From Caldilineales bacterium (lineage in GTDB: Bacteria; Chloroflexota; Anaerolineae; J102), in contig JAGFJG010000070.1 of NCBI GenBank assembly GCA_024102915.1, positions 1-56,819 of the forward strand: a stretch of 56,819 bases of DNA, given 5' to 3'. Positions within the stretch are counted from its first letter, which is position 1. Each line of letters starts with the position of its first letter. The notes under the pieces are model-generated. The model made no database searches. It was not told where the DNA came from and worked only from the letters and a program-made list of their open reading frames with translations. Positions 25,916-34,005 of this stretch are shown here, one piece after another. The position numbers and the translations under genes are program-made.

Positions 25916-26671
25916 ATGAAAAACCGAATCGAAGTCCGTGACTTTAACTTCTTCTACGGCGATTTTCAGGCTTTAATCAACTTGAATCTCGATATCGCCG
26001 CCAACCAGATCACCGCGCTCATCGGCCCATCCGGCTGCGGCAAATCGACCTTCTTGCGGGCCATCAACCGCATGAATGACACGATCGTTGGGGCAAGGGC
26101 GCAGGGCATAATCCTGTTGGATGGCAAGAATATCTACGATGACGATGTTGATGTGGTCGATCTGCGGCACCAGGTGGGGATGGTCTTTCAACGTCCCAAC
26201 CCGTTTCCGCAGAGCATTTATGACAATGTCGCCTTTGGCCCCAGGGTGCTCGGCACGGCGAAGAAATCCGAGATGGATGATGTGGTGGAGGAGAGCCTGA
26301 CCGGCGCCGCTCTGTGGGCCGAGGTCAAACACCGGCTGCACGATTCCGCCCTGGCCCTGAATCCAGGGCAGCAACAGCGACTTTGCATCGCTCGCACCAT
26401 CGCCGTCAAACCCGAAGTCATCTTAATGGATGAACCCTGTTCCGCCCTCGACCCGGTGGCGACGCTCAAGGTGGAGGAGCTGATGCGCACGCTCTCGGCG
26501 GACTACACGATCGTGATCGTGACGCACAACATGCAACAGGCCGCGCGGGCGTCCGACTTCACCGGGTTTTTCTGGCTGGGCGAACTGGTGGAATTCAACG
26601 CCACCAAAGACCTGTTCGCCGCACCCAAAAATGATCTGACCGAAGCCTATATCACAGGCCGCCGAGGCTAG
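25916..26671 (+). CDS. pstB: PstB-like ATPase 2 with degenerate signature motif (251 aa)
   Basis: Closer to standard PstB: Walker [10 protein letters not shown] (37-45), Q-loop Gln92 in [17 protein letters not shown], Walker B with Glu173 ([13 protein letters not shown]) and switch His204 ([13 protein letters not shown]). The signature is LNPGQQQR (148-155), where the normal motif is LSGGQ, so the Ser and first Gly that contact ATP gamma-phosphate are lost. With PstB1 it would form a heterodimer with one consensus ATP site (Walker of PstB2 plus LSGGQ of PstB1) and one degenerate site. It starts 18 bases after pstB1; the RBS is weak. Confidence 0.93.
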   Translation: MKNRIEVRDFNFFYGDFQALINLNLDIAANQITALIGPSGCGKSTFLRAINRMNDTIVGARAQGIILLDGKNIYDDDVDVVDLRHQVGMVFQRPNPFPQSIYDNVAFGPRVLGTAKKSEMDDVVEESLTGAALWAEVKHRLHDSALALNPGQQQRLCIARTIAVKPEVILMDEPCSALDPVATLKVEELMRTLSADYTIVIVTHNMQQAARASDFTGFFWLGELVEFNATKDLFAAPKNDLTEAYITGRRG

Positions 26672-26715
26672 GCGACGTTGGTATTGAACAATGCCATTCT
26701 CTTGTCTGGATAGGT

Positions 26716-26721
26716 TATAAT
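26716..26721 (+). promoter_or_regulatory. -10 box 6 bases before the phoU ATG (probable leaderless start)
   Basis: TATAAT at 26716-26721 with the ATG at 26728 places the predicted transcription start on the A of the start codon. No Shine-Dalgarno sequence is present. No good -35 is found at 17 bases. Confidence 0.5.
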
Positions 26722-26727
26722 ATGATC

Positions 26728-27399
26728 ATGCGCGAGCGCTTTTTACGTCAATTGGAAGAGCTACGAGACGATGTCTTGAAGATGGGCGTCCTGGTCGAGG
26801 ACGAGATGAAGTTGGCGTTGGCGGCTTACGAGGAACTGAATCTGGAGAAAGCGCGTGAAGCCGCGACGCTCGACCAGAACGTCAATCATGCCCGATTCGA
26901 TATCGAGGGCAGATGTTTCGCCTTATTGGTGACGCAGCAACCCGCTGCCGGAGATCTGCGCCATGTCGTGGCGGCGCTGAACATCATCGTCGATCTGGAA
27001 CGCATGGGGGATCAGGCAAAGGGTATCGCCAGGGTGGTGGAACGCATCCACAGCCGCCCGCCGCAGGTGAAGCCGATCGAGATCAGGCAGATGGGACAGC
27101 GTGTGCTCGCCATGTTGCATGTGGCTATGCAGGCGTACGCCAATGAGAACACCAATCTGGCGCGTTCGCTGTATGAAAAGGATGATGATGTCGATGCGCT
27201 TTACGCCAGGGCGTTCTCGGAAGTGATGGACTACATGGCCGGTGAAACGGACAAGTCTCAACTGCAATCCGCTTACGAGATCATCCGCGTGACCCGTGAG
27301 TTGGAGCGATTTGGCGACCTGGCCGTGAACCTGGGCGAACGCACGATCTACATGGTCACCGGTTCGCTGGAGGAGCTGGATGGCGAGGAGGATGACTAG
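26728..27399 (+). CDS. phoU: Phosphate signalling/transport regulator PhoU (223 aa)
   Basis: Two PhoU three-helix units are visible. The first has LEELRDDVLKMGVLVEDEMK and DLRHVVAALNIIVDLERMGD (about residues 65-95). The second has LQSAYEIIRVTRELERFGDL near 175-195. The E/DxxxD pairs that bind metal in PhoU (ERMGDQ, ERFGDL) are intact. It modulates Pst activity and the phosphate two-component system, which is not in this window. It lies 56 bases after pstB2 and has its own -10 box, so it may be made independently. Met at 26728 is preferred over 26722 for the leaderless fit. Confidence 0.93.
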   Translation: MRERFLRQLEELRDDVLKMGVLVEDEMKLALAAYEELNLEKAREAATLDQNVNHARFDIEGRCFALLVTQQPAAGDLRHVVAALNIIVDLERMGDQAKGIARVVERIHSRPPQVKPIEIRQMGQRVLAMLHVAMQAYANENTNLARSLYEKDDDVDALYARAFSEVMDYMAGETDKSQLQSAYEIIRVTRELERFGDLAVNLGERTIYMVTGSLEELDGEEDD

Positions 27400-27417
27400 G
27401 CGGCGAACCGCTCCGAC

Positions 27418-27484
27418 TCACCAACACCTACGAATCCGCTAACGAACCAACCCAACCAACTAACCAACCATTTTACCAACTTCC
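27418..27484 (+). repeat. CCAAC-rich low-complexity stretch
   Basis: CGAACCAACCCAACCAACTA and further CCAAC/CCATT words fill the gap between phoU and the SnoaL-like gene. No RBS-like sequence precedes the next ATG. Confidence 0.5.
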
Positions 27485-27874
27485 ATGCCCAACTTCATCT
27501 CCACCTGGAAACAAATCGTCGCCGCCAAAGACCTGAACGCCCTGCAGAACATCCTGGCCGAGGACGTGGTCTTCTATTCCCCGGTCGTGTTCAAACCCTA
27601 CCAGGGGCGCACACCCGTCACCTTTCTACTGGCGAATGTGATCGAGGTCTTTGGCGAACTGAACTACACCCACGCCTACACCAATGACGAGGGCGGGGTC
27701 GTCCTCCAGTTCGAGACCAGCGTGGACGCCCCCGACAAAACCATGCTCGTCGAGGGCGTCGACATTTTTCAATTGAACGAGGCGGGGCTGGTGCAGGAGA
27801 TGCAGGTGATGTTGCGTCCGCTCTCAGCCACGCAGGCCGTGGCGCAACTCATGCAGGCGCGGCTGGGGCAGTAA
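27485..27874 (+). CDS. SnoaL/NTF2-like protein (129 aa)
   Basis: MPNFISTWKQIVAAKDLNAL is followed by LAEDVVFYSPVVFKPYQGR, then VLQFETSV and VEGVDIFQLNEAGLVQEMQV. The cone-shaped NTF2-like fold is suggested by 'W...V.A.D...L...LAEDVVF.SP' and the closing 'G.DI..L...G.I.E..V'. Family members are ketosteroid-isomerase-like enzymes or small binding proteins; the substrate is unknown. It lies alone between phoU and a convergent oxidoreductase. Confidence 0.75.
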   Translation: MPNFISTWKQIVAAKDLNALQNILAEDVVFYSPVVFKPYQGRTPVTFLLANVIEVFGELNYTHAYTNDEGGVVLQFETSVDAPDKTMLVEGVDIFQLNEAGLVQEMQVMLRPLSATQAVAQLMQARLGQ

Positions 27875-27879
27875 TCAGT

Positions 27880-27990
27880 GAGTAGTGAGCAGTAGGCAGT
27901 TGGAAGAGGTCGGAGGTCAGAAGTCGGATTACGCAGTGCTAGATACGGCCTGCTTTATCACTTCATTACTCCATCACTTCATTACTCCTC
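27880..27990. repeat. GTAATGAAGTGATGG palindromic repeat at the 3' end of the TrxB-like gene
   Basis: CAGTGAGTAGTGAGCAGTAGG at the left faces ATCACTTCATTACTCC, itself present twice in tandem, at the right. The TrxB-like gene's last codons and TAA stop (GGAGGAGTAATGAAG on the minus strand) lie in this element. A short related stretch (TGATGGAGTAATGAAGTGG) occurs at 43597-43615. Confidence 0.6.
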
Positions 27991-28899
27991 CATCCCTAAC
28001 AGATAATCATACGCGGCTAACGCCGCCTTGGCGCCTTCGCCGGTGGCGATCAGCACCTGCTCGCCAAAGGTATCGGTGACATCGCCCGCGGCGAAAATGC
28101 CGGGATGCGAGGTGCGGCAGCGGTCATCCACGATGATGAAGCCTTCCTCGTCCAGATCGACCAGCCCGGCCACCAGTTCGGAGCGGGGGGTCAGGCCCAG
28201 CTCGGCGAAGACGCCGCTGACCGGCACTTCCTGGCGACCGCCGTTCGCATCCTCGATGGTGATGGCGTTGACGTAGCCGTTGGCGTGAATCTGCTTCACA
28301 AACTGGCCTTCCAGAATGGTGACGTTCTTCATTTCGCCGATCCTGCGTCGCAATGGGCTGTCGGGCAGAGGCTTGGGAGCGACCAGGATCACACGGCTGG
28401 CGACGGTCGCCAGCTCGGCCACCGACCGCAGGGCCAGATCGCCGCTGCCGACAACCGCAGCCTCGCGCTCCCAAAACAGGGGCGCATGACTGACCGCCGA
28501 ATAGCTCAGACCTCGCCCCATCGTCGATTCTTCGCCCGGCACATGCAGGCGCATCGGCTCCACGCCGGTGGCCACAATCAGGCTGCGCGTCACATAGGCA
28601 TTACCATTGCTGGTTAACACCTTGAACGCGTCCCGGCCCTCATTGACGACCGGCTCAATTTTGACGGCTTCCTCGCGCACGCGGGCGAAATCGAGATATT
28701 GCAATTGGCTGCGGAATTTGCGCACGATCTCCTCGCCGGTGATGTGCTCAAAACCCTCCAGCCCGGACAGGTGCATGCGGTAGTTGGCTTTGCCGCCCAG
28801 CTCAGGCGCGATGACCAGCACCTCCAGGCGTTTGCGTAAACTATAGGCTGCGGCTGCCAATCCGGCCGGGCCGCCGCCGATGATGATGATATCGTACAT
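27982..28899 (-). CDS. TrxB-like FAD/NAD(P)-dependent oxidoreductase without the CxxC (305 aa)
   Basis: Two nucleotide-binding domains. FAD motif IIIGGGPAGLAAAAYSLRKR is at residues 5-24, the NAD(P) motif AAVVGSGDLALRSVAEL near 150, and GIFAAGDVTDTFGEQVLIA near 265. The length is that of thioredoxin reductase, but the redox CATC centre is replaced by LSYSAVSHAP, so it cannot reduce thioredoxin by the usual route. It may be a ferredoxin/flavodoxin-NADP reductase-like enzyme or reduce another carrier. It starts 2 bases after the malic enzyme stop, with GGAGG inside the malic enzyme's last codons, indicating coupled translation. The frame is open far upstream, but ATG 28899 begins the fold. Confidence 0.85.
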   Translation of the reverse strand: MYDIIIIGGGPAGLAAAAYSLRKRLEVLVIAPELGGKANYRMHLSGLEGFEHITGEEIVRKFRSQLQYLDFARVREEAVKIEPVVNEGRDAFKVLTSNGNAYVTRSLIVATGVEPMRLHVPGEESTMGRGLSYSAVSHAPLFWEREAAVVGSGDLALRSVAELATVASRVILVAPKPLPDSPLRRRIGEMKNVTILEGQFVKQIHANGYVNAITIEDANGGRQEVPVSGVFAELGLTPRSELVAGLVDLDEEGFIIVDDRCRTSHPGIFAAGDVTDTFGEQVLIATGEGAKAALAAYDYLLGMEE

Positions 28900-28901
28900 G
28901 G

Positions 28902-30293
28902 TTAAACCTCCGGCGCTTCGGCAATGTAGCCTTCGCGCATCATCCACTGAGTGAGACCGCGCGAGCGGGCGATAATATCGCTGGCCCGGCGATGCAGCGC
29001 CTCGGCATCCACGGCGATCCCGGCCAGCCCCTGCTCCTGAGCTTTCATGCCCACAGCCACGGCCTCGCGGGGGAAAACCTGCCAGTCGTCCATCGTGGGC
29101 AGGATGTGCTCGTCGTCGAGACCGGCTTCGATAGCCGTATCGGCCAGGGCCTGCGCCGCGGCAATGCACATCTCGTCGCTGATCGTGCGAGCACGGACGT
29201 CGAGAGCCCCACGGAAGATGCCTGGGAAGCCAAGAGAGTTGTTTACCTGGTTGGGGAAGTCGGAACGTCCGGTGGCGAAGATGCGCACGCCTGCCGCTTT
29301 CGCCTCCCACGGCCACATTTCGGGGATGGGGTTCGCCATGGCGAAGACGATAGCGTCGCCGGCCATTTTTTCCACCCACTCCGTTTTCAGAGTCCCCGGC
29401 CCCGGCATGCTCAACGAAATGCACACATCCGCCCCCACCAGGGCATCGGCGATGCCGCCCGTGCGTCCCCCGGCGTTGGTGATATTGCACAACCGCCACT
29501 TGTCCACATACTCGGCCTTGCGCCTCTGCAAATCCTCCCGGCCCGCGTGCAGGATGCCCTTACTATCGACCACGATGCAGTTCTCCGGCAAAACGCCCCA
29601 GGCGAACATCAACCGGGTGCAGGCCACATTGGAAGCGCCCGCGCCCTGGAACACGATCTTCACCTCTTCCGGTCGCTTGCCCACGAGTTTGAGCGCGTTC
29701 ATCAGCCCGGCCAGAGCCACGGTGGCCGTGCCCTGCTGATCGTCATGCCAGATCGGAATCTCGGCCCGCTCGCGCAACGTATCGAGAATGTAAAAGCATT
29801 TCGGCTGCGAGATATCTTCCAGGTTCACACCGCCGAAACAGGGTTGCAGCATCAGCACCGTGCGGATCAGTTCGTCCGGGTCTTTTGTGTCCAGGCAAAT
29901 GGCGACGGCATCGACGCCGCCCAGGTATTTGTAGAGCAGCGCTTTGCCCTCCATCACCGGGATGGCGGCTTTGGGGCCGATATCGCCCAACCCGAGCACC
30001 CTCGTCCCATCCGAAACCACGGCTACCAGGTTGCCTTTGTTGGTGTGCTCGTACACCTCTTCAGCCTGGGCGTTGATCGCCCGGCAGGGTGCGGCCACGC
30101 CTGGCGTGTACCAGATGGCGAAGTCGTTGAGGTCGCGAATGGCGCACTTGGGAACCGACTCCATTTTGCCCTTGTAAAAGGGGTGCAGGATCATGGCATC
30201 CGCCGCTGGCTTTTTGGCGCGAGCCAACAGCGCGTCCACATCCGTTTGCGCAGAAAGCGGCTTGCCCGCCTCTCTGTCCTTGATTTGGGTCAT
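28902..30293 (-). CDS. Malic enzyme, NAD(P)-dependent, decarboxylating (463 aa)
   Basis: It converts malate to pyruvate, CO2 and NAD(P)H. Landmarks: [16 protein letters not shown] (substrate Tyr) near residue 47, [20 protein letters not shown] (metal/malate), [11 protein letters not shown] (catalytic acidic pair), the nucleotide fold [16 protein letters not shown], and [20 protein letters not shown]. It lacks the C-terminal phosphotransacetylase-like domain of MaeB, so it is the short archaeal/Gram-positive type. Met at 30293 is supported by AAAGGAGG 8 bases upstream. It is followed at once by the TrxB-like reductase, which could use the NADPH formed (inference). Confidence 0.94.
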   Translation of the reverse strand: MTQIKDREAGKPLSAQTDVDALLARAKKPAADAMILHPFYKGKMESVPKCAIRDLNDFAIWYTPGVAAPCRAINAQAEEVYEHTNKGNLVAVVSDGTRVLGLGDIGPKAAIPVMEGKALLYKYLGGVDAVAICLDTKDPDELIRTVLMLQPCFGGVNLEDISQPKCFYILDTLRERAEIPIWHDDQQGTATVALAGLMNALKLVGKRPEEVKIVFQGAGASNVACTRLMFAWGVLPENCIVVDSKGILHAGREDLQRRKAEYVDKWRLCNITNAGGRTGGIADALVGADVCISLSMPGPGTLKTEWVEKMAGDAIVFAMANPIPEMWPWEAKAAGVRIFATGRSDFPNQVNNSLGFPGIFRGALDVRARTISDEMCIAAAQALADTAIEAGLDDEHILPTMDDWQVFPREAVAVGMKAQEQGLAGIAVDAEALHRRASDIIARSRGLTQWMMREGYIAEAPEV

Positions 30294-30683
30294 GGTGATT
30301 GCCTCCTTTGGCAATTGCATATCGACATTGATATGCACGAAACAATACGATTCGGCCACTCCAGCGCATGAATGCACTATGCAATGCCACCAAACGCAAC
30401 ACCCGACCGGCTTATACACGTTATGTATCCACAAAGCCGCCGGCCGCATGCTGTTCGGAATGACCGACGAATCCACTGATACCAGCTTACTCGCAAAACC
30501 CCGCCAGGGGTATGATCCAGGTCATGTGCGGGGGAAATCAGCGGATCACTTGCTTGCAAACGCCACCCTCTCTCGCTCTGGGAGAATGGGCCGGGGGATG
30601 AGGGAGCCGGGATCAGCGAGATTCCCCCGTTCATTGGAAACGCTCAGACGCCATGCTATACTGCGATCGGAGCAATCACGACA
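30294..30683. other. Divergent intergenic region between malic enzyme and galT
   Basis: Contains a 20-base inverted repeat GCATATC-GACATT-GATATGC at 30317-30336, just upstream of the malic enzyme RBS, an operator or leader hairpin candidate. A degenerate copy of the widespread intergenic repeat lies at 30566-30604 (CTCTCGCTCTGGGAG, then GGGCCGGGGGATGAGGG). The galT promoter is at 30634-30662. No further gene seen. Confidence 0.6.
30634..30662 (+). promoter_or_regulatory. galT promoter
   Basis: TTGGAA (30634-30639), 17 bases, TATACT (30657-30662) with a TG one base upstream. It shares the -35 box and the CGCCATGCTAT stretch with the trmI promoter. Confidence 0.65.
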
Positions 30684-31694
30684 ATGCCGCACCTTCGCCA
30701 GAATCTGGTCACCAGGCAATGGGTCATCGTCAGCACGGAACGGGCCAAGCGGCCCCATTCATTGACGGCGGAGGAACCGGCTCTTCCCGTCGATTTACCG
30801 CCCTACGATCCGGAGTGCCCTTTCTGCCTGGGAAATGACGGGGCGGACGAGAGGGAATATCTGCAATTACCGGATGACGGGCCGTGGCAAGTGCGCGTGC
30901 TGGCGAATAAGTACCCTGCCCTGGATCGAGACGCTGTCGAAGAACGAGGTTTCGATGGCGTGGAGCGGATCATGAGCGGTTTTGGCTATCACGAAGTTGT
31001 GATCGAAGGACGGCGACACAATCTTTGCCCGGCCACGGACGATCCGACCATGCTGGCGCACGTCTTTCGCGCTTTCCAGTTGCGCGGGAACAGTATTGGC
31101 GAAGACAATCGCATCGAGTACATTCAATATTTCAAGAATCACGGACGAGCCGCTGGCGCATCATTGCATCATCCCCATAGCCAGTTAATCGCTCTGCCAG
31201 TCGTGCCTGGTTCCGCCCGCCTGCGTGCGGAACGCGCTCGCAGCTATTTCGACGACATCGGCCATTGCGTGTTCTGCAAGGTCTTAGCCGAGGAGATAGA
31301 GCGCAACCAACGCGTTGTCGCCATCAACGAACATGCGGTTGCATTCGTACTCTATGCTGCGCTCAGCCCCTTTCACATCTGGGTGATGCCTCGGCGGCAT
31401 ATGGCCAATTTCCTGGAGGCGACGGAGGACGATGTCAGGGGCGTGACCGATTGTCTGCATCAGGTTCTGCGTCTGCTCCATCAGGGACTCAATGATCCGC
31501 CATTTAACTATGTGCTGCGTTCCTGCCCCCTGCACGATCGAGGCCGGGAATATCTGCACTGGTATGTTTCGGTCGTCGCCCGTATCTCAACCAGCGCCGG
31601 TTTCGAGCTGGGCAGCGGCATGTTCATCAACCCGGTCTTGCCCGAACACAGCGCCGCTTTCCTGCGCGAGGTCGCCCAGGGACTAAGCCAATAA
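30684..31694 (+). CDS. galT: Galactose-1-phosphate uridylyltransferase (336 aa)
   Basis: Exchanges UDP between UDP-glucose and galactose-1-phosphate (Leloir pathway). A zinc-type CPFCLGN lies near residue 51. The catalytic HPHSQ (second His forms the UMP-enzyme intermediate) is near residue 160, in GRAAGASLHHPHSQL. A second FCKVLAEE site and FHIWVMPRRH near 230 complete the HIT-like fold. ATG 30684 follows a CGGAG RBS. galE is in this window too, at 36818-37822 on the other strand, but is not in the same operon. Confidence 0.93.
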   Translation: MPHLRQNLVTRQWVIVSTERAKRPHSLTAEEPALPVDLPPYDPECPFCLGNDGADEREYLQLPDDGPWQVRVLANKYPALDRDAVEERGFDGVERIMSGFGYHEVVIEGRRHNLCPATDDPTMLAHVFRAFQLRGNSIGEDNRIEYIQYFKNHGRAAGASLHHPHSQLIALPVVPGSARLRAERARSYFDDIGHCVFCKVLAEEIERNQRVVAINEHAVAFVLYAALSPFHIWVMPRRHMANFLEATEDDVRGVTDCLHQVLRLLHQGLNDPPFNYVLRSCPLHDRGREYLHWYVSVVARISTSAGFELGSGMFINPVLPEHSAAFLREVAQGLSQ

Positions 31695-31855
31695 ACAACT
31701 TCGTCTCATCGTCCACTTTGATCAATGTTCGTCTCACTATGAAGCGAACCGCTGAGACGATTGCAGAGATAGCATCCAACCTTAATTTGTCTGATCATCG
31801 TCGTCTGCGAAACCGATCTCAGGGGAAATCTGCAACCTGAAACGACTTTGCAACG

Positions 31856-31883
31856 GTTGACATCCTATCGGCTAAAACTATAG
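31856..31883 (+). promoter_or_regulatory. Strong promoter of hpf
   Basis: TTGACA (31856-31861), 16 bases, TATAGA (31878-31883), followed by about 75 bases of leader before the hpf ATG. It is among the closest to consensus in the window. Confidence 0.75.
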
Positions 31884-31963
31884 AATGAACCCATCTTATC
31901 TTTCGGTCGTATCCCACTCTAGCCCGACCGGAATCGTATTCTCAAACAAGGAGAAGCCCAGCG

Positions 31964-32521
31964 ATGAAGCTCACAATACAGGTTCACAACATCGAACTCA
32001 CGGAATGGTTGGAGCAATATGTAGACAAGAAAATAGGCAGGCTGGATCGGTATCTCCCTGACATTGACGAAGCGCGGGTGGAGTTGCGCGAGGAGAAAAC
32101 GCGCAGCGCCGCCGACCGCGCAGTCGCCCAGGTGACGATCCGCAGTCGTCGCACGATTTTGCGAGCTGAGGAACGCACAGGCGACATTTTTGCTTCGATC
32201 GACGCCGTGGCCGACAAGCTGGAACGGCGCATCGAACGGTACAAGGGCAAGAACGCTCGCAACAGCAAGCGGGCGGTCGCCCACGCGACCACTGTATCCG
32301 AGGCGGTGGCTGTGCCCGAAGTCGATGAAATGACCACGACCGGCATTGTTCGCACGAAACAATTCGAGGTGCAACCGATGGGGCCGGAAGAGGCCATCGA
32401 TCAGATGGAATTGCTCGGACACGATTTCTATGTCTTTCTCAACGCCGACACCGGCACGATCAATGTCGTCTATCGCCGGCGTGATGATGCGTTTGGGCTG
32501 TTGCAGCCTGAGCTTGGCTAG
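31964..32521 (+). CDS. hpf: Ribosome hibernation promoting factor, long form (185 aa)
   Basis: N-terminal S30AE domain: MKLTIQVHNIELTEWLEQYV, KKIGRLDRYLPDIDEARVEL and AEERTGDIFASIDAVADKLE with a basic C-helix (RQIERYK-like, here RRIERYKGKNARNSK). A linker (residues 108-130) leads to the C-terminal dimerisation domain (RTKQFEVQPMGPEEAIDQME, then FYVFLNADTGTINVVYRR). The long form alone produces 100S ribosome dimers in stationary phase. AAGGAG lies 9 bases upstream of the ATG. A strong promoter and its own terminator make it a single-gene unit. Confidence 0.95.
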   Translation: MKLTIQVHNIELTEWLEQYVDKKIGRLDRYLPDIDEARVELREEKTRSAADRAVAQVTIRSRRTILRAEERTGDIFASIDAVADKLERRIERYKGKNARNSKRAVAHATTVSEAVAVPEVDEMTTTGIVRTKQFEVQPMGPEEAIDQMELLGHDFYVFLNADTGTINVVYRRRDDAFGLLQPELG

Positions 32522-32557
32522 AGCTTTCTCGCATCGAAACGGTTTGAATGAACGCTG

Positions 32558-32593
32558 GCCCGTCCGATGACATCATTGGGCGGGCTTATTTTT
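32558..32593 (+). terminator. Intrinsic terminator after hpf
   Basis: GCCCGTCC, 12-base loop, GGGCGGGC, then TTATTTTT. It lies 37 bases after the hpf stop and directly upstream of the next gene's start at 32608, so that gene depends on read-through or its own start. Confidence 0.8.
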
Positions 32594-32607
32594 CGGGGCT
32601 GAACATC

Positions 32608-33072
32608 ATGAAACAGGCGCTTCTTGTTTGTACCGGGAATATCTGTCGCACACCCATGGCGGAAGCTCTGCTTCGTCGTGTTTTCGCCGAAGCCGGTCTG
32701 AGCGATAGTGTCGAGGTGAGTTCAGCCGGGACCTACGGTGTCGAGGGCGGAGCGGCCAGCGAAGGCTCTGTCGTGGCGATGAATGCACGGGACATCGACA
32801 TCACCGCTCATCGCGGGCGGCAACTCAGCCGCAGCATGATGCAGGAAGCCGACCTGGTGCTGGTGATGGCCGAGAATCATCGCACCTATATTTTTCACAC
32901 CTGGCCGCAATACCTGGCCAAGACCTTTTTGCTGAGCGAGATGGCCGGCGACCACGCCGACATCGCTGACCCCATTGGCCTTGACCAACCCGCCTATGAT
33001 CGCACGGCGGAGATCATCGAGAATTATGTGCGCCGCGGCTTCCCCGAAATCCGACGGCGGTTGGGCGTTTAG
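32608..33072 (+). CDS. Low-molecular-weight protein (tyrosine/arginine) phosphatase (154 aa)
   Basis: The P-loop CTGNICRTP holds the catalytic Cys8 and Arg14. The general-acid region DPIGLDQPAYDRTAEIIENY has Asp in the right place. The length is that of the family. LMW-PTPs remove phosphate from Tyr or, in the YwlE branch, from Arg residues; this sequence cannot tell which. The upstream Met at 32548 lies inside the hpf terminator, so 32608 at the start of the fold is chosen. The gene is followed by interspersed repeat copy B. Confidence 0.88.
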   Translation: MKQALLVCTGNICRTPMAEALLRRVFAEAGLSDSVEVSSAGTYGVEGGAASEGSVVAMNARDIDITAHRGRQLSRSMMQEADLVLVMAENHRTYIFHTWPQYLAKTFLLSEMAGDHADIADPIGLDQPAYDRTAEIIENYVRRGFPEIRRRLGV

Positions 33073-33092
33073 AAATCGGTCGGGTTAATGAA

Positions 33093-33226
33093 ATAAACTG
33101 ACGTCAGTTTAAGAACGTTACATTTAGTCAACCGTTGACGATAGATCATTGACGGTGGACGATGGCAAACACACTGACAAACCGTTCATCGACTATCGTC
33201 CATCGTCGAGGAAAAAACTACCGTTC
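33093..33226 (+). repeat. Interspersed palindromic repeat, GATGGACGATGG family, copy B
   Basis: Begins TAAACTGACGTCAGTTTAAG, which contains a perfect 16-base palindrome at 33095-33110. It continues GACGATAGATCATTGACGG, TGGACGATGGCAAACACA, ACTATCGTCCATCGTCGAGG and ends in an A-run. It aligns along its length with the reverse complement of 5148-5273. Both copies sit just after the stop codon of the preceding gene and in the same orientation to it. Confidence 0.8.
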
Positions 33227-33253
33227 TCGTTGTGACTTCAGGTTAGCCGAGGG

Positions 33254-33724
33254 TTATTGCGGGTCCGTGCACAGCACCCCGTGGCCGGACATGTCCATGT
33301 GCACGAAATGAGTTTCACCGGCCACCTCGACCGTGACTTTGTAACCCGGCGTGATCACCTGGGCGTAAAGATAGTCGGGCTGCGGGCAACCGAGCGAGCT
33401 ATCATTCCAATCGATCTGCTCAACCTCGACCACCGTCACATCCGCTGGCGTCACATCCAGCGCATCCGCCGCAATGGATTGGGCGGCGACGGCAGGGGCA
33501 TCGGGACTTGATTCGGGTGCGCTTTCGGCAGAATTCGGCATAGACGCGAGCGGCTCTTGCGTGGGCGTGGGCAGCGGTGAATGGGGCGCTTCTTCCGGCT
33601 GCGTCGTTTCGAGCGGGATAAAATTGGCCGGAGTGGGCGCTGGCTCCATCGCCACGGGCGCGCATCCGGCCAATGCGATGATCAGGGAAACAAAGCCCAG
33701 AAACAGCCGGAGATTGACCCGCAT
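33254..33724 (-). CDS. Lipoprotein with a DSSLGCP motif (156 aa)
   Basis: The signal ends in ALAGC (lipid-bearing Cys21). A Pro/Ser/Glu-rich low-complexity linker (residues 25-85) then leads to a compact C-terminal domain: DVTVVEVEQIDWNDSSLGCP, then QPDYLYAQVITPGYKVTV and THFVHMDMSGHGVLC. The W.DSSLGCP..G....VITPGY pattern is one I associate with small extracellular domains of Chloroflexota and Cyanobacteria; function unknown. The two Cys may form a disulfide. Met 33724 is chosen because the signal peptide starts there; it lies 8 bases after the yggT stop. Confidence 0.8.
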   Translation of the reverse strand: MRVNLRLFLGFVSLIIALAGCAPVAMEPAPTPANFIPLETTQPEEAPHSPLPTPTQEPLASMPNSAESAPESSPDAPAVAAQSIAADALDVTPADVTVVEVEQIDWNDSSLGCPQPDYLYAQVITPGYKVTVEVAGETHFVHMDMSGHGVLCTDPQ

Positions 33725-33732
33725 CACACTGA

Positions 33733-33993
33733 TCAGTTCAGGGCTGACAACAGCAACCGTTCGACCAGATTTAACAACACCAGGACGATGATCGGCGAGA
33801 GGTCGAGCCCGCCCATCGGGGGGATGATGCGTCGGGCTGGAGCCAGGATCGGCTCGGTGATCTGTTCCAGAATACGCGCAACCGGATACAGGGCTTCCAC
33901 GCGAATCCAGGTGAGCAAGATGCGAATGATGATCGCCCAACTCAGGATGGTGAATAGCAGGCGGATGAATGTGACAACGAAATCCATGTTCAT
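33733..33993 (-). CDS. yggT: YggT-family membrane protein (86 aa)
   Basis: Two hydrophobic helices (FVVTFIRLLFTILSWAIIIR and LSPIIVLVLLNLVERLLLSA) flank the family hallmark ITEPILAPARRIIPPMGGLD. YggT proteins are commonly encoded with yggS and proC, and in Gram-positives near cell-division genes. The role is unclear, with a link to osmotic stress and division proposed. It lies between proC and a lipoprotein gene on the same strand. Confidence 0.9.
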   Translation of the reverse strand: MNMDFVVTFIRLLFTILSWAIIIRILLTWIRVEALYPVARILEQITEPILAPARRIIPPMGGLDLSPIIVLVLLNLVERLLLSALN

Positions 33994-34005
33994 GATCTAT
34001 CTCCC

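Noticed and set aside
27418..27484. CCAAC tandem run as a CRISPR or iteron-like array
   Set aside because: Units are only five bases, irregular and without spacers; low-complexity sequence.
28900..29499. Upstream extension of the TrxB-like frame into malic enzyme
   Set aside because: The extension is antiparallel-free but out of frame with malic enzyme and composed of Arg/Gly/His noise; the FAD motif starts right at ATG 28899 with its own RBS.
30566..30604. Possible mobile element in the malic enzyme-galT gap
   Set aside because: Only an eroded copy of a widespread CTCTGGGAG/GGGGATGAGGG intergenic repeat; no transposase, no target duplication seen.
33095..33110. Perfect palindrome AAACTGACGTCAGTTT as an isolated operator
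   Set aside because: It is part of the repeat element copy B, and the corresponding place in copy A is not palindromic, so a conserved operator role is unlikely.
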